Shown here one piece after another: positions 62,985 through 64,000 of a stretch of DNA of 64,000 nt; position 1 is the stretch's first letter; every line of letters starts with the position of its first letter. The DNA comes from Burkholderiaceae bacterium (GTDB lineage: Bacteria; Pseudomonadota; Gammaproteobacteria; Burkholderiales; Burkholderiaceae_C), in the NCBI GenBank assembly GCA_030123545.1, contig CP126124.1:1364001-1428000 (forward strand), in the 5' to 3' direction. The translations under genes were made by a program, and so were the position numbers. Under the pieces are notes generated by a model. The model searched no databases, was not told where the DNA came from, and saw nothing but the letters and a program-made list of their open reading frames with translations.

Positions 62985-63449
62985 TCAGTTTTCGGTGGAC
63001 TGCGTTCGATGCAGATCGATGATGCTGCGCAGCGTCGCCTTCAGTGCTTCGGCCCGCTGCAAGCCGAACGGTTCGAGCACGCGCTGTTCGTGCGCGCGCG
63101 CCAGCGGAATCAGACGCGCTACCACGCGGTTGCCGGCCGGCGTGATCGCCACCGGGGTGACGCGCCGGTCGCCATCGTGTTCGAGCCGCCGCACGTAGCC
63201 CGCAGCCTGCATGCGGTCGAGCAGGCGGCTCACGGTCGACTGCTTGATCGTCGTGATCTGCGCGATGCGGCCGATGCTGAGCGCCTCGCTGCCCGCCAGG
63301 GTCGCAAGTACGCGCCATTCGGACACGCCCAGGCCGTTCGCGTTGACGATGCGGTGGAACTCGCTCGAGATCAGCTGGCTCGCCTGCGCCAGCAGCGCGG
63401 GCAGGTAACTGTCGACGAAGCGGTCCGAAGCTTGGTGGTGGTTCTTCAT
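62985..63449 (-). CDS. MarR family transcriptional regulator
   Basis: The 154-residue protein is a MarR repressor-type winged helix: GVSEWRVLATLAGSEALSIGRIAQITTIKQSTVSRLLDRMQAAGYVRRLEHDGDRRVTPVAITPAG. It is convergent with the hydrolase-like operon and divergent from the reductase gene, which it probably controls. Its effector may be an aromatic compound (inference from the reductase). Confidence 0.92.
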   Translation of the reverse strand: MKNHHQASDRFVDSYLPALLAQASQLISSEFHRIVNANGLGVSEWRVLATLAGSEALSIGRIAQITTIKQSTVSRLLDRMQAAGYVRRLEHDGDRRVTPVAITPAGNRVVARLIPLARAHEQRVLEPFGLQRAEALKATLRSIIDLHRTQSTEN

Positions 63450-63680
63450 TTGGATTTCAGGGTTTACCCGAATGCCTCAATTCATGCAATATCATATATT
63501 CAATCGTCAAAGAATTGGATAGAGAAATTGCAGTCGCCTGCTTGCCGGCTACAGCTTAGAGGACCTACCATGCCGAGCGTTCGTTCGTCGAAGAAGTCAG
63601 GACGCTCAGGTCGCTTGCGCGGTTGCCCTTCTTTGCCGATCAAGGCCAGTCCTGATCCGCTGACCTGACGAGGATCTGCG
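63450..63680. promoter_or_regulatory. AT-rich divergent promoter region between marR and the reductase gene
   Basis: This 231-bp region is notably AT-rich at 63470-63540. It holds the inverted repeat AATAT-CAT-ATATT (63488-63500), the size of a MarR operator. A small frame at 63570-63668 encodes 32 residues (MPSVRSSKKSGRSGRLRGCP..) behind a GAGG site; it may be a leader peptide or chance. No hairpin terminator is seen. Confidence 0.45.
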
Positions 63681-64000
63681 ATGACACATCCGGCGCCGAC
63701 CGTCCTGCAACTGTGTGTTGCGGAAGCGCAGTCGTTGAATCCGCTGATCCGGATGATCAGGCTGCGTGCGCTCGACGGCAGCGCATTGCCGGGCTTCGAC
63801 GCGGGCGCGCACCTGCGGGTGCAGGTCGAACTGCCCGATGGCCGGGCCGACTGGCGCCATTACTCGCTGATCAATTTCTCGACCGACCCTGGCGCTTGCC
63901 GCGCTCCGGCTGCCTACACGATTGCGGTGCGGCGCGAGGACGAGGGCCGCGGCGGTTCGCGGTACATGCACGAGCGCGTCCAGGTCGGGCAGCTGCTGTC
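63681..64000 (+). CDS. Phthalate-dioxygenase-reductase-type ferredoxin reductase (N-terminal part)
   Basis: The frame runs off the window end after about 106 codons. It starts MTHPAPTVLQLCVAEAQS, then GFDAGAHLRVQVELPDGR and WRHYSLINFS, the R-x-Y-S flavin-binding motif, followed by YTIAVRREDEGRGGSRYMHE. This is the FMN-binding domain of the reductases (VanB/PDR type) that feed Rieske oxygenases. GAGG lies seven bases before the ATG. The NAD and 2Fe-2S domains would be outside the window. Confidence 0.85.
   Translation, partial: MTHPAPTVLQLCVAEAQSLNPLIRMIRLRALDGSALPGFDAGAHLRVQVELPDGRADWRHYSLINFSTDPGACRAPAAYTIAVRREDEGRGGSRYMHERVQVGQLL

Overview
The window looks like chromosomal DNA of a high-GC betaproteobacterium, most likely Burkholderiales of the Comamonadaceae type. 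The reasons are the GC-rich codon use throughout, the miaA / mutL / gdhA neighbourhood, the liv-type and tau-type ABC transporters, and a short repeat (core GCTATC, about 17 bp) sitting in frame inside several housekeeping genes. I found no insertion sequence, phage gene, rRNA operon or CRISPR array. There is one tRNA, tRNA-Ser(UGA).

Layout. 1-6.4 kb holds ordinary genes: DUF427 (partial), a 2OG-Fe dioxygenase, a UspA protein, a VOC protein, a DUF808 membrane protein, an acyl-CoA ligase, a small unknown protein and dodecin. 6.4-32.7 kb is the standout block, an apparently complete taurine dissimilation locus. It contains TauABC uptake, the MocR-type regulator TauR, taurine dehydrogenase TauXY, sulfoacetaldehyde acetyltransferase Xsc, phosphate acetyltransferase Pta and a SoeABC-type molybdenum sulfite dehydrogenase. 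Together they would take taurine to acetyl-CoA, ammonium and sulfate. Two unexpected modules are woven in. One is an iclR-cobS-cobT operon (AAA+ ATPase and VWA protein of the cobaltochelatase type, with no cobN or other B12 gene in view) facing xsc. The other is a solute-binding protein + DppBCDF-type transporter + YtcJ-type amidohydrolase + COG0523 metallochaperone operon between soeABC and tauXY.

32.8-40.7 kb carries the tRNA, a predicted lipoprotein, an ABC exporter and a divergent marR-nodT-emrA-emrB efflux operon whose promoter spacer is almost entirely a perfect palindrome. 40.7-45.5 kb is a livMHKFG-type amino acid or amide ABC transporter. 45.6-59.4 kb is mixed and mostly housekeeping: AttH/CrtC-like protein, glyoxalase II, cytochrome P450, a MacB-like permease separated from its likely ATPase, a TPMT-like methyltransferase, a HugZ-like protein, miaA, an EamA half-transporter, gdhA and mutL. 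59.4-64 kb has a DedA protein, then an opine-dehydrogenase-like / 3-hydroxyacyl-CoA-dehydrogenase-like / alpha-beta-hydrolase-like operon. It ends with a MarR regulator divergent from a phthalate-dioxygenase-reductase-type gene cut by the window edge.

Regulation is unusually readable in the taurine block. xsc has a near-consensus sigma-70 promoter followed by three CCGGAA repeats at exact 15-bp spacing, plus a TTCCG-N5-CGGAA palindrome at the iclR start. The dpp-type operon and tauA share an upstream element, GCTGGCTCCAT-N14-TGGCAC. All functional names rest on reading the sequence; no database search was run.
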